Origin: a bacterium
Lineage (GTDB): Bacteria > Verrucomicrobiota > Verrucomicrobiia > Limisphaerales > UBA11358
Assembly (NCBI GenBank): GCA_021780375.1
Contig: JAJXYT010000141.1
Span: forward strand, 1 to 36,445
DNA: 36,445 nucleotides
Direction of reading: 5' to 3'
Of this stretch, positions 1 through 7,942 are shown piece by piece. Under the pieces are notes generated by a model. That model searched no databases, was not told where the DNA came from, and saw nothing but the letters and a program-made list of their open reading frames with translations. Position 1 is the stretch's first letter, and each line of letters opens with the position of its first letter. The translations under genes were made by a program, and so were the position numbers.

Positions 1-986
1 TGCTCAATCATGCGACGCGCTTTTTCGATGACCATTTCGGCCACCTGCACGTGGCGTTCCGGCGGTTCGTCGAACGTGGAGCTTATGACTTCCGCGCCTT
101 TGCAGGTGCGCTCCATGTCGGTGACTTCCTCGGGCCGCTCGTCGATGAGCAGAATGAACAGGTAGGTTTCCGGATTGTTTTTCAAAATCGCGTTGGCGAT
201 TTTCTGCATGAGCACCGTTTTGCCCGTGCGCGGCGGCGCGACGATCAGGCCGCGCGTGCCTTTGCCAATCGGACAGACCAGGTCCAGCACCCGCGTGTTG
301 ACCTCGTCCGGCACGGTTTCGAGCAGGAACCGCCTGTCCGGGAACAACGGCGTGAGATTGTCGAAATGCGTTTTTTCCTTGGCCTTGTCCGGGTCTTCAC
401 CGTCCACGGCCTCGACCTTGAGCAGCGCGAAAAATTTTTCCTTTTCCTTGGGCGGCCGGATCTGGCCGGCGATGAGGTTGCCGGTCTGCAAATCGAACCG
501 CCGGATCTGCGACGGGGAAACGTAAATGTCCTCCGGGCACGGCAGGTAATTGAAGCTCTGCGAACGGAGAAAACCAAAGCCCTCCGGCAGGATTTCCAGC
601 ACCCCCTCGGAAAACAACACGCCCGCGCGCTCGGCGTTTTTCTGGAGGATGTGGAAAATGACCTCGTGCTTGCGCATCGTGCCGAAGTTTTCCACGCCCA
701 GATCCCTGGCCATGTGGTTCAACTCGCTCATCTGCATTGCCTGCAATTTGGCGATGTTGAGGGACGCGGCGATTTTGTCGCGCTGCGGGCCGCGGCGTTC
801 GTCTCCTTTCGGTTCCTCGGCGGTGGGCTCGACCGGCGTGGAGGGGGGCTGCAATTCCGGTTCGGGCGCGGGCAGCGGTTCGATGACGGCGGTTTCCGGG
901 GAAGCGCCACCATTCAATTCCGGCGATTCAACGGCGGCGGGTTCCACCGTTTTCACTTTGGTCTTTTTGGTTGAGACTCTTGGCAT
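1..986 (-). CDS. rho: Transcription termination factor Rho (3' end outside window)
   Basis: RNA-dependent hexameric ATPase/helicase that ends transcription of untranslated RNA in the cytoplasm. The frame opens at the ATG complementary to 984-986 and runs off the left edge after about 328 codons, so the last part of the motor domain is missing. The first ~75 residues are a low-complexity Pro/Glu/Lys tail, a common Rho insertion. A Rho N-terminal helix region follows (ELNHMARDLGVENFGTMRK), then the cold-shock-like RNA-binding domain (EGFGFLRS, YLPCPEDIYVSPSQIRRF). The Walker A motif is near residues 245-257 (APPRTGKT) and Walker B near 275-282 (LFILLIDERPEEV), followed by EVISSTFDEPPERHVQVAEM, which is diagnostic for Rho. 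The upstream region on this strand is the repeat-rich gap before the first sigma factor. Confidence 0.97.
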   Translation of the reverse strand, partial: MPRVSTKKTKVKTVEPAAVESPELNGGASPETAVIEPLPAPEPELQPPSTPVEPTAEEPKGDERRGPQRDKIAASLNIAKLQAMQMSELNHMARDLGVENFGTMRKHEVIFHILQKNAERAGVLFSEGVLEILPEGFGFLRSQSFNYLPCPEDIYVSPSQIRRFDLQTGNLIAGQIRPPKEKEKFFALLKVEAVDGEDPDKAKEKTHFDNLTPLFPDRRFLLETVPDEVNTRVLDLVCPIGKGTRGLIVAPPRTGKTVLMQKIANAILKNNPETYLFILLIDERPEEVTDMERTCKGAEVISSTFDEPPERHVQVAEMVIEKARRMIE

Positions 987-1127
987 AAATCAAATTGGTG
1001 AATTGGCCATGGTTTCGATTGCCGACGGTCCCTGGCGCGTCGTGAAAAGCAGTCACGCATTGGACGGCCTGCGACCGGAAAAGTTCAAAATGGATTTCTT
1101 AATCAGGCATCTAAGGCCATTCGGCCT

Positions 1128-1164
1128 TCAATACGGCAAGGGAAACTTTACAGTCAACTCAAGG
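1128..1164 (-). repeat. glyA 3'-end copy G1 (diverged)
   Basis: On the minus strand this stretch encodes LELTVKFPLPY followed by TGA, against [15 protein letters not shown] at the end of the true glyA (4601-4643). Several changes are synonymous (for example TTT CCC TTG against TTT CCG CTG), so peptide and stop are conserved better than the DNA. It marks the left limit of the sigma-factor module 1165-2770. Confidence 0.75.
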
Positions 1165-1290
1165 GGACTTTGGCGCACTTTGGCCGCCGTGTCAAATCCG
1201 ATTTTTAGACACGAATTTCACGAATTAACACGAATTTGTTTGTTGAGTTTTGAATTGGTGCAAATCGGTGTAATCTATGTCCCTTTTTCC

Positions 1291-1312
1291 TGTGCGCTTT
1301 CCGCCCCGGCGG
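1291..1312 (+). promoter_or_regulatory. Shared sigma-gene promoter-like motif, copy 1
   Basis: TGTGCGCTTT at 1291-1300 and GGCGG at 1308-1312, 17 bp start to start. The other three sigma genes have TGTC(G/C)GATTT then GGCGG at 17-18 bp (8082, 10613, 14600). This is the most diverged copy. The motif ends 16 bp before the ATG, which fits an ECF-type promoter with a short leader; autoregulation is inference. Confidence 0.5.
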
Positions 1313-1328
1313 GTGCTATAAGTTGAAC

Positions 1329-2777
1329 ATGACACCGGATTCAGAGTTGCTGGGCCGTTATGCTCGAACCCGTTCGGAGGACGCCTTTGCCGAACTGGTG
1401 CGGCGGCACGTCAATCTCGTCTATTCGGCGGCCCTGCGGCAGGTTAACGGCGACGCGCACCTGGCCCAGGACGTGGCCCAAACGGTGTTCACCGACCTGG
1501 CGCGGAAGGCTCGTTCGCTGGTCGGCCACGAATCGCTGACCGGCTGGCTTTATACCAGCGCGCACTTTGCCGCCGCGAAAATCGCGCGCACGGAAAATCG
1601 CCGGCTCGACCGCGAGGAGAAATTTATGCGCGAGCTATCCAACGAAAGCGCGGAGGCAGGGCGCGTCACTCCGTGCGCGCCGGATTGGGAGCAGGTCCGT
1701 CCTGCGCTCGACGAAGCCATGCACGAACTTAAGGAAAATGACCGTGAAGCGATTCTATTGCGGTACTTTGAGAACCGGCCGTTTGCCGAAGTCGGCGCAA
1801 AACTTGGCCTCAACGAGAATACCGCACGGATGCGAGTGGAGCGCGCGGTGGAAAAACTCCGCGCCATATTTGCCAAACGCGGCATCACCGCGTCAACGGC
1901 GCTGGCATCCGTGATTTCCGCGAACGCCGTTCAAATGGCGCCCGCCGGACTGGCGGCCACACTCACCAGCGCATCGCTTGCGGCGGCGGGAACGGGAACT
2001 GCCTTCACCCTTTTGAAAATTATGACTGCGTCTCACCTTAAACTCGGCCTCGGCGCCCTGGTTGTGGCTGGCGCAGCTACGGCAATGGTGGTGCAACATC
2101 TTACCCAAACGCGCTGGCGTGACGAAAAGGAATCGTTACATCAGAAAATTACGCAATTGCAGGCGAACAACGAAAGCCTTTCCAATCGTCTCTGGGCGGT
2201 TGGCCAGGCCAAATTGCTGACGGATGAGCAAATGAATGAATTAATGAAATTGCGCGGCGAAATTGGCGTCATGCAACGGCAACTTGACGAACTAGGAAAA
2301 TTGCGTGGAGAAAATCAACAGCTTCGTGAAGCAGAAACAAAGCTTCAAGCTTCCAATGAAAACATGGCAATGGCCTCAGCTTTGGCAAAATTTAAGGCAA
2401 ATGAAGTTCAAGTGGTCAATACCATGAAACAACTCGGTCTGGCGGAACGGGTTTATGGTGACGATAACAACGGGCAATATGCCACCAATTTCGAGCAAAT
2501 GACGAACGAACTTGGTGGTTTGTATAAAAAACCGCTCTTGGATAACATAGAATTTGTCAATGCTGGAGTCGCAACAGAACAATATCCACAAATGATTATT
2601 TTCCGCGAACGTAACCCGCGTCAATCCCCCGATGGCACTTGGCAGCGGGTTTATGGTTTGGCCGACGGCAGCGTGCAGGTCGCAGTCTCACCTAATGGAA
2701 ATTTCGACGCCTGGGAAAAATATGATTACAACGAAAAAGGAATCATTCTTTCACAGCCGCCTAATCCAGATCAATAA
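1329..2777 (+). CDS. Membrane-tethered ECF-like sigma factor with pseudopilin-like C-terminus
   Basis: A 482-residue sigma-70 family protein. Region 2 lies within residues ~5-75 (FAELVRRHVNLVYSAALRQV, LAQDVAQTVFTDLARKA) and region 4 around 125-175 (REAILLRYFENRPFAEVGAKLG, a helix-turn-helix). A hydrophobic Ala/Gly-rich segment follows, then a transmembrane helix near 235-258 (LGLGALVVAGAATAMVV) and a coiled coil to ~350. The last ~110 residues (MKQLGLAERVYGDDNNGQYA ... GLADGSVQVAVSP) resemble the globular part of verrucomicrobial pseudopilins, unlike the other three sigma factors here. ATG 1329 was chosen over an in-frame TTG at 1323. The stop codon lies inside glyA repeat G2. Likely a membrane-held regulator whose outer domain senses a signal; the sensing role is inferred. 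Confidence 0.85.
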   Translation: MTPDSELLGRYARTRSEDAFAELVRRHVNLVYSAALRQVNGDAHLAQDVAQTVFTDLARKARSLVGHESLTGWLYTSAHFAAAKIARTENRRLDREEKFMRELSNESAEAGRVTPCAPDWEQVRPALDEAMHELKENDREAILLRYFENRPFAEVGAKLGLNENTARMRVERAVEKLRAIFAKRGITASTALASVISANAVQMAPAGLAATLTSASLAAAGTGTAFTLLKIMTASHLKLGLGALVVAGAATAMVVQHLTQTRWRDEKESLHQKITQLQANNESLSNRLWAVGQAKLLTDEQMNELMKLRGEIGVMQRQLDELGKLRGENQQLREAETKLQASNENMAMASALAKFKANEVQVVNTMKQLGLAERVYGDDNNGQYATNFEQMTNELGGLYKKPLLDNIEFVNAGVATEQYPQMIIFRERNPRQSPDGTWQRVYGLADGSVQVAVSPNGNFDAWEKYDYNEKGIILSQPPNPDQ

Positions 2778-2807
2778 GGCAGCGGAAACTTCGCCGTCAA
2801 CTCGCGC
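2771..2807 (-). repeat. glyA 3'-end copy G2
   Basis: 37 bp identical to the end of glyA except one base. The minus strand still encodes [15 protein letters not shown], the change being a synonymous proline codon. On the plus strand the same base change creates the TAA at 2775-2777 that ends the sigma gene. The copy separates the sigma module from the VapBC module. Confidence 0.9.
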
Positions 2808-2819
2808 CTGCACCCGACG

Positions 2820-3242
2820 TTATTTTTTCGGCGTCAGCAGGTGCACCTTGGGAAAATATCGGGAGATGCGGTCGGCATCGCGCGTGGCCAGTTTCCATCT
2901 CATGATTTCCGCGTGCGCGCCGATGAAAAAATCCGGGAGCGGAATTTTTGGCGCCAAGCCGCCGCCGGAAGCGCGCCGCGCCATGGCATAGTGACGGTGC
3001 GCTTTGCCGCAAACCGCCGCCGCCGCAGCCGGAATGTCCAATACTCGCAGCTCCCAATTCAGCAGATCGGCTTCGACGGATTCGGGATCGCGATCTCCGG
3101 CACACAATTCCGCGACGGTCACGGCATTGACGGCCGCGCCATCGCCAGCCGCTGCTTCAATGAGCAAGCTGGAGGCCCATTTAAAATGCTCCGACTTTTT
3201 ATCCAGAGCATCCAGAATCACGCTGGTGTCGAATAGAATCAT
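2820..3242 (-). CDS. PIN-domain ribonuclease toxin (VapC-like)
   Basis: A 140-residue PIN-domain protein, the usual VapC size. The acidic metal-binding residues are visible: D5 in MILFDTSVILDAL, E45 in VTVAELCAG, D104 in PLPDFFIGAHAEI, and D122/D124 in LATRDADRI. VapC toxins are Mg2+-dependent endoribonucleases that cut tRNA or rRNA and are held inactive by the partner antitoxin. Its ATG overlaps the antitoxin stop (ATGA, 3239-3242), so the two are translationally coupled. The module sits between glyA 3'-end copies G2 and G3. The cleavage target cannot be told from sequence. Confidence 0.88.
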   Translation of the reverse strand: MILFDTSVILDALDKKSEHFKWASSLLIEAAAGDGAAVNAVTVAELCAGDRDPESVEADLLNWELRVLDIPAAAAAVCGKAHRHYAMARRASGGGLAPKIPLPDFFIGAHAEIMRWKLATRDADRISRYFPKVHLLTPKK

Positions 3243-3466
3243 TCCCGCGTGAGCTTGCGCAATTCATCCCAGGACATCATTGGCTGCATCCTGCTGTGAA
3301 GGATCGCCTGGCGGATCTGCGCCCTGGTCTTTTTTTTCGGCGGCGGCGGCGGATTCAACCGCGCGAGCCAGAAATGATTCTCATCGCGTTGCTCGCAGAT
3401 GAAAACGTCCCCCGGTCTTGCGCCTGGAACCACCACGCGCTTTTTGCTGTCAGCGGTAACCGTCAT
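3239..3466 (-). CDS. VapB-type antitoxin (AbrB/SpoVT-like N-terminus)
   Basis: 75 residues. The N-terminal half (MTVTADSKKRVVVPGARPGDVFICEQ) has the swapped-hairpin/AbrB look of VapB DNA-binding domains. A PPPPPKKK linker follows, then a basic/acidic tail (MSWDELRKLTRE) suited to occupying the toxin groove. It precedes and overlaps the toxin by 4 nt. A perfect 8-bp dyad lies directly upstream of its start (3467-3483), as expected for an autorepressing antitoxin. Family assignment is by overall pattern and pairing, so moderately sure. Confidence 0.75.
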   Translation of the reverse strand: MTVTADSKKRVVVPGARPGDVFICEQRDENHFWLARLNPPPPPKKKTRAQIRQAILHSRMQPMMSWDELRKLTRE

Positions 3467-3483
3467 GGTGGGATAATCCCACC
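3467..3483 (-). promoter_or_regulatory. Perfect dyad operator of the VapBC pair
   Basis: GGTGGGAT-A-ATCCCACC, a perfect 8-bp inverted repeat with a 1-nt centre, touching the antitoxin ATG. Its position suggests the VapB autoregulatory operator; binding is inferred. Confidence 0.6.
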
Positions 3484-3497
3484 GAAGGCCGGCTTTG

Positions 3498-3540
3498 TCA
3501 ATACGGCAGCGGAAACTTCGCCGTCAACTCGCGCACGCGC
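3498..3540 (-). repeat. glyA 3'-end copy G3 (43 bp, identical to native)
   Basis: All 43 bases are identical to 4601-4643, the last codons and stop of glyA ([17 protein letters not shown] on the minus strand). The two copies flank the RAYT unit as direct repeats, with 1060 bp between them. Confidence 0.95.
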
Positions 3541-3546
3541 CGGCGC

Positions 3547-3717
3547 GTGGTGGCGGGCATCCTGCCTGCCGTGGAGCCGTGGCGTCCCGCCCGGCGGATA
3601 AAACGCAACGAACGCACAAATTGCGTTGAACAAATCCCGAACCGTCAAACGTTCCACCGTTCTTTCCGGGCGGCGGGACGCCGGCCCTCTACGGCAGGCG
3701 AAGACGCCCGCCGCTAC
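3547..3717. repeat. 170-bp palindromic MITE/REP-like element, left copy
   Basis: The element has ~50-bp near-perfect terminal inverted repeats. One arm begins GTGGTGGCGGGCATC and the opposite end reads GCCCGCCGCTAC. A ~70-bp AT-richer core contains AAATCCCGAACCGTCAAACG. A second, highly similar copy at 4431-4600 is in the same orientation on the other side of the RAYT gene. Elements like this are mobilised in trans by RAYT proteins. Confidence 0.85.
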
Positions 3718-3759
3718 ATCCGCACTTGCCGCTTTCACCGGTTGCTGTCAATTTTTGTC

Positions 3760-4434
3760 GTGCCCGACGCTGACAACCAGCCGGCGGATTCGACCCCACC
3801 AAGTCCATTGGTTTCCGGTTTGCATTTTCGCGGACAGTTGCCGCATCTGAAAAACGAAGGCGCCGTTTATTTCGTTACTTTCCGGCTCAACGATTCCTTG
3901 CCCGCTCATGAAATCGCCCGGCTCAAACACGAACGCAGTGTCATCCTTGAACAAGCCCGCGCCGCCAAACGCCCGCTCACCTGGCACGAGGAACAGAACC
4001 TGGTTGCCTGGTATTGTGACAAGGTTGAAGGGCTGCTTGATGCGGGCAGAGGCGCGTGTTGGATGAGCCGGACGGACGTGGCCGATCTTGTTGCGCGTGC
4101 GTTGAAATTCTTCGCCGGCCAACGCTATGAACTGCGCGCGTGGGTCGTCATGCCCAATCACGTTCACGCCATCGTCTGGCCGCTGGCCGGGCATGCGTTG
4201 AGCGAAATCCTGCACAGTTGGAAATCCTTCACGAGCAAGGAGGCGAACCAACTTCTGCATCGCGTCGGCGGGACGTTCTGGCAAAAGGAATCGTTTGATC
4301 ATTGGATTCGTGACGACGCCGAACGCGCGCAGTTGGTGGCTTACGTGGAAAATAATCCCGTGAGGGCGGGACTCTGCAAACGGCCTGGGGATTGGAAATG
4401 GAGTAGCGCTCGCGAGCGGGCACGGGCGACGTAG
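3760..4434 (+). CDS. REP-associated tyrosine transposase (RAYT, Y1/HUH superfamily)
   Basis: About 224 residues from GTG 3760; the in-frame codons further upstream only translate the palindromic element. The HUH metal-binding motif is present (MPNHVHAIVWPL), as are the RAYT hallmarks GTFWQKESFDHWIRDD and AYVENNPVRAGL, whose tyrosine is the likely nucleophile. The N-terminal part has the usual YFVTFRLNDSLP. RAYTs cut and join single-stranded DNA at REP hairpins. The stop TAG (4432-4434) falls inside the first bases of the right-hand palindromic element. The unit, element-RAYT-element, sits between two identical 43-bp glyA 3'-end copies. The start is uncertain (TTG 3742 is also possible). All core motifs are present, so it may be active. 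Confidence 0.9.
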   Translation: MPDADNQPADSTPPSPLVSGLHFRGQLPHLKNEGAVYFVTFRLNDSLPAHEIARLKHERSVILEQARAAKRPLTWHEEQNLVAWYCDKVEGLLDAGRGACWMSRTDVADLVARALKFFAGQRYELRAWVVMPNHVHAIVWPLAGHALSEILHSWKSFTSKEANQLLHRVGGTFWQKESFDHWIRDDAERAQLVAYVENNPVRAGLCKRPGDWKWSSARERARAT

Positions 4435-4600
4435 CGGCGGGCATCCTGCCTGCCGTGGAGCCGGCGCGTCCCGCCCGGCGGATAAAACCCGACGAACACC
4501 CAAGCTGCGTTGAAAAAATCCCGCACCGTCAATCGTTTCACCGTTCTTTCCGGGCGGCGGGACGCCGGCCCTCCACGGCAGGCAAGATGCCCGCCGCTAC
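4431..4600. repeat. 170-bp palindromic MITE/REP-like element, right copy
   Basis: Same element as 3547-3717. The terminal repeats are clear: GTAGCGGCGGGCATC at the left end and GATGCCCGCCGCTAC at the right end. The right end abuts the complement of the glyA stop codon with no spacer. The left end supplies the RAYT stop codon. Confidence 0.88.
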
Positions 4601-4643
4601 TCAATACGGCAGCGGAAACTTCGCCGTCAACTCGCGCACGCGC
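4601..4643 (-). repeat. Native glyA 3' end, reference copy of the G repeat
   Basis: These are the last 14 codons and stop of glyA. They contain an imperfect dyad (arms ACGGC and GCCGT around a GC-rich centre). Copies are at 3498-3540, 2771-2807 and 1128-1164. Confidence 0.93.
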
Positions 4644-6778
4644 TGCCGGACCTTGTGCGCCGCCTCGACGTTTTTAATATCCATCAGCACTTCCGAAATC
4701 ATATCGGCGATGGCCGCCATTTCCGGTTCCTGCATGCCGCGCGTCGTCACCGCCGGCGTGCCCAGCCGGATGCCGCTGGCCTGAAACGGCGAGCGGGTCT
4801 CGAAGGGAATGGTGTTTTTGTTGACGGTGAGGCCGGCCTCGTCGAGCGCAATCTGGCACTCCTTGCCGGTCAGGTTTTTCACCCCCACGTCCACGAGCAT
4901 CAAATGATTGTCCGTGCCGCCGCTGACCAGCCGATAGCCGTTGTGCTTCATGCCTTCCGCCAGCGCCTTGGCGTTCTTCACGATTTGTTCCTGGTAAGTT
5001 TTGAATGCCGGTTGCAGGGCTTCCTGGAAACAAACCGCCTTGCCGGCGATGACGTGTTCCAGCGGCCCGCCCTGGATGCCGGGAAATACGGTGGAATCAA
5101 TTTCCTTCGCGAATTTTTCGCGGCACAAAATCAGCCCGCCGCGCGGCCCGCGCAAGGTTTTGTGCGTGGTGGTGGTCACGAAATCCGCATGCGCCATCGG
5201 GCTGGGATGGATGCCCACCGCCACCATGCCGGCAATGTGCGCGATGTCCGCCAGCAGGTACGCGCCGGCTTCGCGGGCGATTTCGCCCATGCGCTGAAAA
5301 TCAATGATGCGCGGATACGCGCTGGCGCCGACAGTGATCATGCGCGGCCTATGCTCGCGCGCCAGGGCGGCGAGTTGGTCGTAATCGATCCGTTCGTCGT
5401 CTTTGCGGACACCGTAATGAACGATTTCGAAAAATTTGCCGGAGAAGTTGGCCTTGTTGCCATGGGTCAGATGCCCGCCGTGGCTCAAATCCATCGTCAG
5501 CATCTTGTCGCCGGGTTTGAGCACGGCGAAATAGACGGCCATGTTCGCCTGGCTGCCGGAATGCGGCTGCACGTTGACATGTTCCGCGCCGAACAATTTT
5601 TTCGCGCGGTCAATCGCCAACTGCTCGATCGTATCAATGTTTTCGCATCCGCCGTACCAGCGTTTCTTGGGCAGGCCCTCGGCATATTTGTTGGTGAGCA
5701 CCGAACCCTGGGCCTCCAGAACCGCCGGGCTGACAAAATTTTCGCTGGCGATCAATTCGATGTTTTCCTGCTGGCGCAGGCGCTCGTGTTCGATGGCCTC
5801 GGCCACGATGGAATCCACGGCGCGCAGGCGCAATTGCGGCGGGACCGCATCTGCTTCGATTTTGTGGACCCGCCGTTCGTGACGGCCGCCTTCAAATTTT
5901 GCGTTCAGAAAGGCGTCGAGGATTTTCCGCCCCAGCTCGGGCGACGTCGTTTTGCCGGACAGGCAAAGGACATTCGCGCCGTTGTGCTGCCGCGCCAGGG
6001 CGGCGGCCTGCTCGTCGGTCACCAGCGCGGCGCGGACGCCGGGGACTTTGTTCGCCGCGATGCTCATGCCGACGCCGCTGGTGCACACCAGCAGGCCGAG
6101 TTCCGCCTGGCCCGCCGCCACGGCTTCCGCGACCGGCTGGGCAAAATCAGGATAATCATCGCCGGGTTCCTTTGATTTCGCGCCGAAATCCGCGAGGCTC
6201 AACCCGCGCTGCTGCAAATGCTGCTTCAGCGCTTCCTTCAATTCATAACCGCCGTGATCCGCGCCCAGGGCGAAGTTCACGGTCACCACGGGTTTCGGGA
6301 CGTGCGGGACCGACAGAATTTTGTGCTGTTCCATAAATTTCAACAACGAAGCGACCCCCTGCTCGATTTGATTGCGGCAATGCTCATAGATTTCGTAGGA
6401 ACCGCCGATCGGATCGCTGATGTCCTTTTCAAATTCTTCCAGCGTTTCGTCAAATTCGCGCAACAGAAAGGTTTTGTCCGCCGCCTGCGGATACAACAGC
6501 ACAATCGTGTCCACGTGGCTGTGCGTCATGCCGAAGATATAATCCGCGTCCCTGACCAGTTCCGCCGTCAGCGCCCGGCTGCGGTGCGCGGAAATATCCG
6601 TGCCCCATTCGCGCATGGCCTGGACCGAATGCGGAGTGGGCGGCTGGTCGTTCATCGCGCCCAACCCGGCCGACAAGGTGCGAAATTCCCCGCGCCCGTT
6701 CGTGGCGCGGCGAAAAAGCCCTTCGGCCATCGGGCTGCGGCAGACGTTTCCGGTGCAGACAAAAAGGACGGTTTTCAT
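4601..6778 (-). CDS. glyA: Triple fusion: LMW phosphatase - ribose-5-phosphate isomerase B - serine hydroxymethyltransferase
   Basis: One uninterrupted 725-residue frame holds three enzymes. Residues 1-155 are a low-molecular-weight phosphatase: P-loop CTGNVCRS with C8 and R14, and the general acid in DISDPIGGS (D122). Residues 168-300 are RpiB ([22 protein letters not shown] with C232; H265). Residues ~316-725 are SHMT, converting serine and tetrahydrofolate to glycine and methylene-THF, with the PLP lysine at K540 in [18 protein letters not shown] length (~410) is normal, so none of the parts looks truncated. In Bacillus, ywlE, rpiB and glyA are near neighbours, so this may be an operon collapsed into one gene. 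YwlE-type arginine phosphatases have Thr where this P-loop has Val (GNVC), which favours a tyrosine-phosphatase-like specificity. The 3' end is the source of repeats G1-G3. Confidence 0.95.
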   Translation of the reverse strand: MKTVLFVCTGNVCRSPMAEGLFRRATNGRGEFRTLSAGLGAMNDQPPTPHSVQAMREWGTDISAHRSRALTAELVRDADYIFGMTHSHVDTIVLLYPQAADKTFLLREFDETLEEFEKDISDPIGGSYEIYEHCRNQIEQGVASLLKFMEQHKILSVPHVPKPVVTVNFALGADHGGYELKEALKQHLQQRGLSLADFGAKSKEPGDDYPDFAQPVAEAVAAGQAELGLLVCTSGVGMSIAANKVPGVRAALVTDEQAAALARQHNGANVLCLSGKTTSPELGRKILDAFLNAKFEGGRHERRVHKIEADAVPPQLRLRAVDSIVAEAIEHERLRQQENIELIASENFVSPAVLEAQGSVLTNKYAEGLPKKRWYGGCENIDTIEQLAIDRAKKLFGAEHVNVQPHSGSQANMAVYFAVLKPGDKMLTMDLSHGGHLTHGNKANFSGKFFEIVHYGVRKDDERIDYDQLAALAREHRPRMITVGASAYPRIIDFQRMGEIAREAGAYLLADIAHIAGMVAVGIHPSPMAHADFVTTTTHKTLRGPRGGLILCREKFAKEIDSTVFPGIQGGPLEHVIAGKAVCFQEALQPAFKTYQEQIVKNAKALAEGMKHNGYRLVSGGTDNHLMLVDVGVKNLTGKECQIALDEAGLTVNKNTIPFETRSPFQASGIRLGTPAVTTRGMQEPEMAAIADMISEVLMDIKNVEAAHKVRQRVRELTAKFPLPY

Positions 6779-6830
6779 TCAGCGCGGCTGCTCAAAGTGA
6801 GCGGTGAAGGGTGAATCGTCAACGCCGAAA

Positions 6831-7874
6831 TCACAGCCGGGATTCATGCACGATGGCCAGTCCCTTGATGAGATCCACCGCGCGCGCCAGAACCGGGTCT
6901 TGAATCACCGGTATGGGTGGTGATTTGCGGTGCGCCGGCACGACCGCGCCGGTATCATCGCCGTCCTTTAGCTTCTCCCGCACCAGATCCGCTTCGCTGG
7001 TGTGATCCACAAACGGTAGAAAATCGTTGGTGGTCACCGCGGGCGAAGTGTCGTTCTGCGCCAGTGCCACGTAGGGATTTTTCAAGTACGCGCGTTCATC
7101 GTCCGGACTCACCGCCACCGCGATGTCGGGCGAGACGTGTGCAATTGCCGCGCCGTTGCCCAGTTTGACGGGGTTGGTCGCGATGCGCAGGGATTCACCG
7201 TTGTTCAAGGGAAAATCCATGGTGGTCATGGCCAAACCCGCGGTGGGATTCCCGATGATCAATCCTGCGTCCGCTTCGCGCAAGGCTGCGGCCAGGGCCT
7301 CGGCGGCGCCGGTGGTTTCGCCGTTGACCAGCACCATTAACGGGCCGGGGATCGGTTCCCGGACGGGCTGCGATGATCCAATACCATCGCTCCATTTCAG
7401 CAGCGGCATCTTTTTCGTCACGAACAAGTCCGCCGTCGCCATGGCCGCCGCGTAATCGCTGCCGTCGGCAAAACGCAAATCGAGCGCCATCCCGACGACT
7501 TTGTTGGTGGCCGTCAGGGTGTGATACGCCGTCTTCAATTGATTTGCCAGGTCATCTCCAACCTGCCCCACAAGCAGATACGCCACATTACTTTCGAGGA
7601 CTGCTGATTTGATCAGCACCGGCCCGCCTGGTGAAATGGGTTTTTTCCCCTGTCCACCGACGAGAATCGCCCGGCCATGCAATTGGGACAGCAAGCCCGT
7701 GACGGCGGCCGAGTTCAACCCGGCGTCCGTCACGCCCGGAAGATTTGCCCGGAGCAATTCATAAACCTGTTTGAAATCGGGAGCAGCGTTGGTCGTTTCC
7801 GCGCGCAACCCGCCGCTGGCTGCCAGCAAACCTGTAAACGTCAGGACAAAAAGCCTTGAAAAACGTCGTGTCAT
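6831..7874 (-). CDS. Exported S41-peptidase-like protein lacking catalytic residues
   Basis: About 347 residues from ATG 7874, chosen because a signal peptide follows (MTRRFSRLFVLTFTGLLAA) whereas the upstream in-frame extension translates a palindromic repeat. The C-terminal half matches the tail-specific/C-terminal processing protease fold: GPLMVLVNGETTGAAEALAA and GLIIGNPTAGLAMT. In active S41 enzymes the first segment carries the catalytic Ser (S-A-S-E) and the second the catalytic Lys (FGKG). Here the aligned residues are Gly and Leu. No PDZ domain is evident. It is therefore probably a secreted or periplasmic non-enzymatic relative; its function is unknown. It diverges from the next sigma gene across a palindrome. 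Confidence 0.65.
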   Translation of the reverse strand: MTRRFSRLFVLTFTGLLAASGGLRAETTNAAPDFKQVYELLRANLPGVTDAGLNSAAVTGLLSQLHGRAILVGGQGKKPISPGGPVLIKSAVLESNVAYLLVGQVGDDLANQLKTAYHTLTATNKVVGMALDLRFADGSDYAAAMATADLFVTKKMPLLKWSDGIGSSQPVREPIPGPLMVLVNGETTGAAEALAAALREADAGLIIGNPTAGLAMTTMDFPLNNGESLRIATNPVKLGNGAAIAHVSPDIAVAVSPDDERAYLKNPYVALAQNDTSPAVTTNDFLPFVDHTSEADLVREKLKDGDDTGAVVPAHRKSPPIPVIQDPVLARAVDLIKGLAIVHESRL

Positions 7875-7942
7875 GACCGCCCAAAATGGTTCACAAACGA
7901 CGGGAAGTAAAGCGGCAACCAATTCTGGTAATGAGTCAGTTT

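Larger units (their letters stand above)
987..1328. other. Repeat-rich intergenic gap between rho and the first sigma gene
   Basis: I see no gene here. The gap separates divergent rho (left) and the sigma factor (right), so it must hold both promoters. It contains a short hairpin (AAGGCC-ATTC-GGCCTT at 1113-1128), a degenerate glyA 3'-end copy (1128-1164), and an AT-rich stretch at 1197-1235 built from repeats of the type ACACGAATTTCACGAATT. A related phrase recurs at about 32366-32385, so it is a dispersed intergenic repeat. The sigma promoter-like motif lies at 1291-1312. Confidence 0.6.

Noticed and set aside
3547-3759. N-terminal extension of the RAYT protein from the first in-frame ATG-like start
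   Set aside because: Those codons translate the palindromic element and look non-protein-like; the conserved RAYT sequence begins after GTG 3760.
4655-6175. Long open frame (506 codons) on the strand opposite the glyA fusion
   Set aside because: It has no recognisable domain and lies entirely antisense to a fully conserved enzyme; GC-rich third positions create such shadows. The same holds for the long frames opposite the permease (12379-13383), cydA (17898-19190) and pheA (32530-33768).
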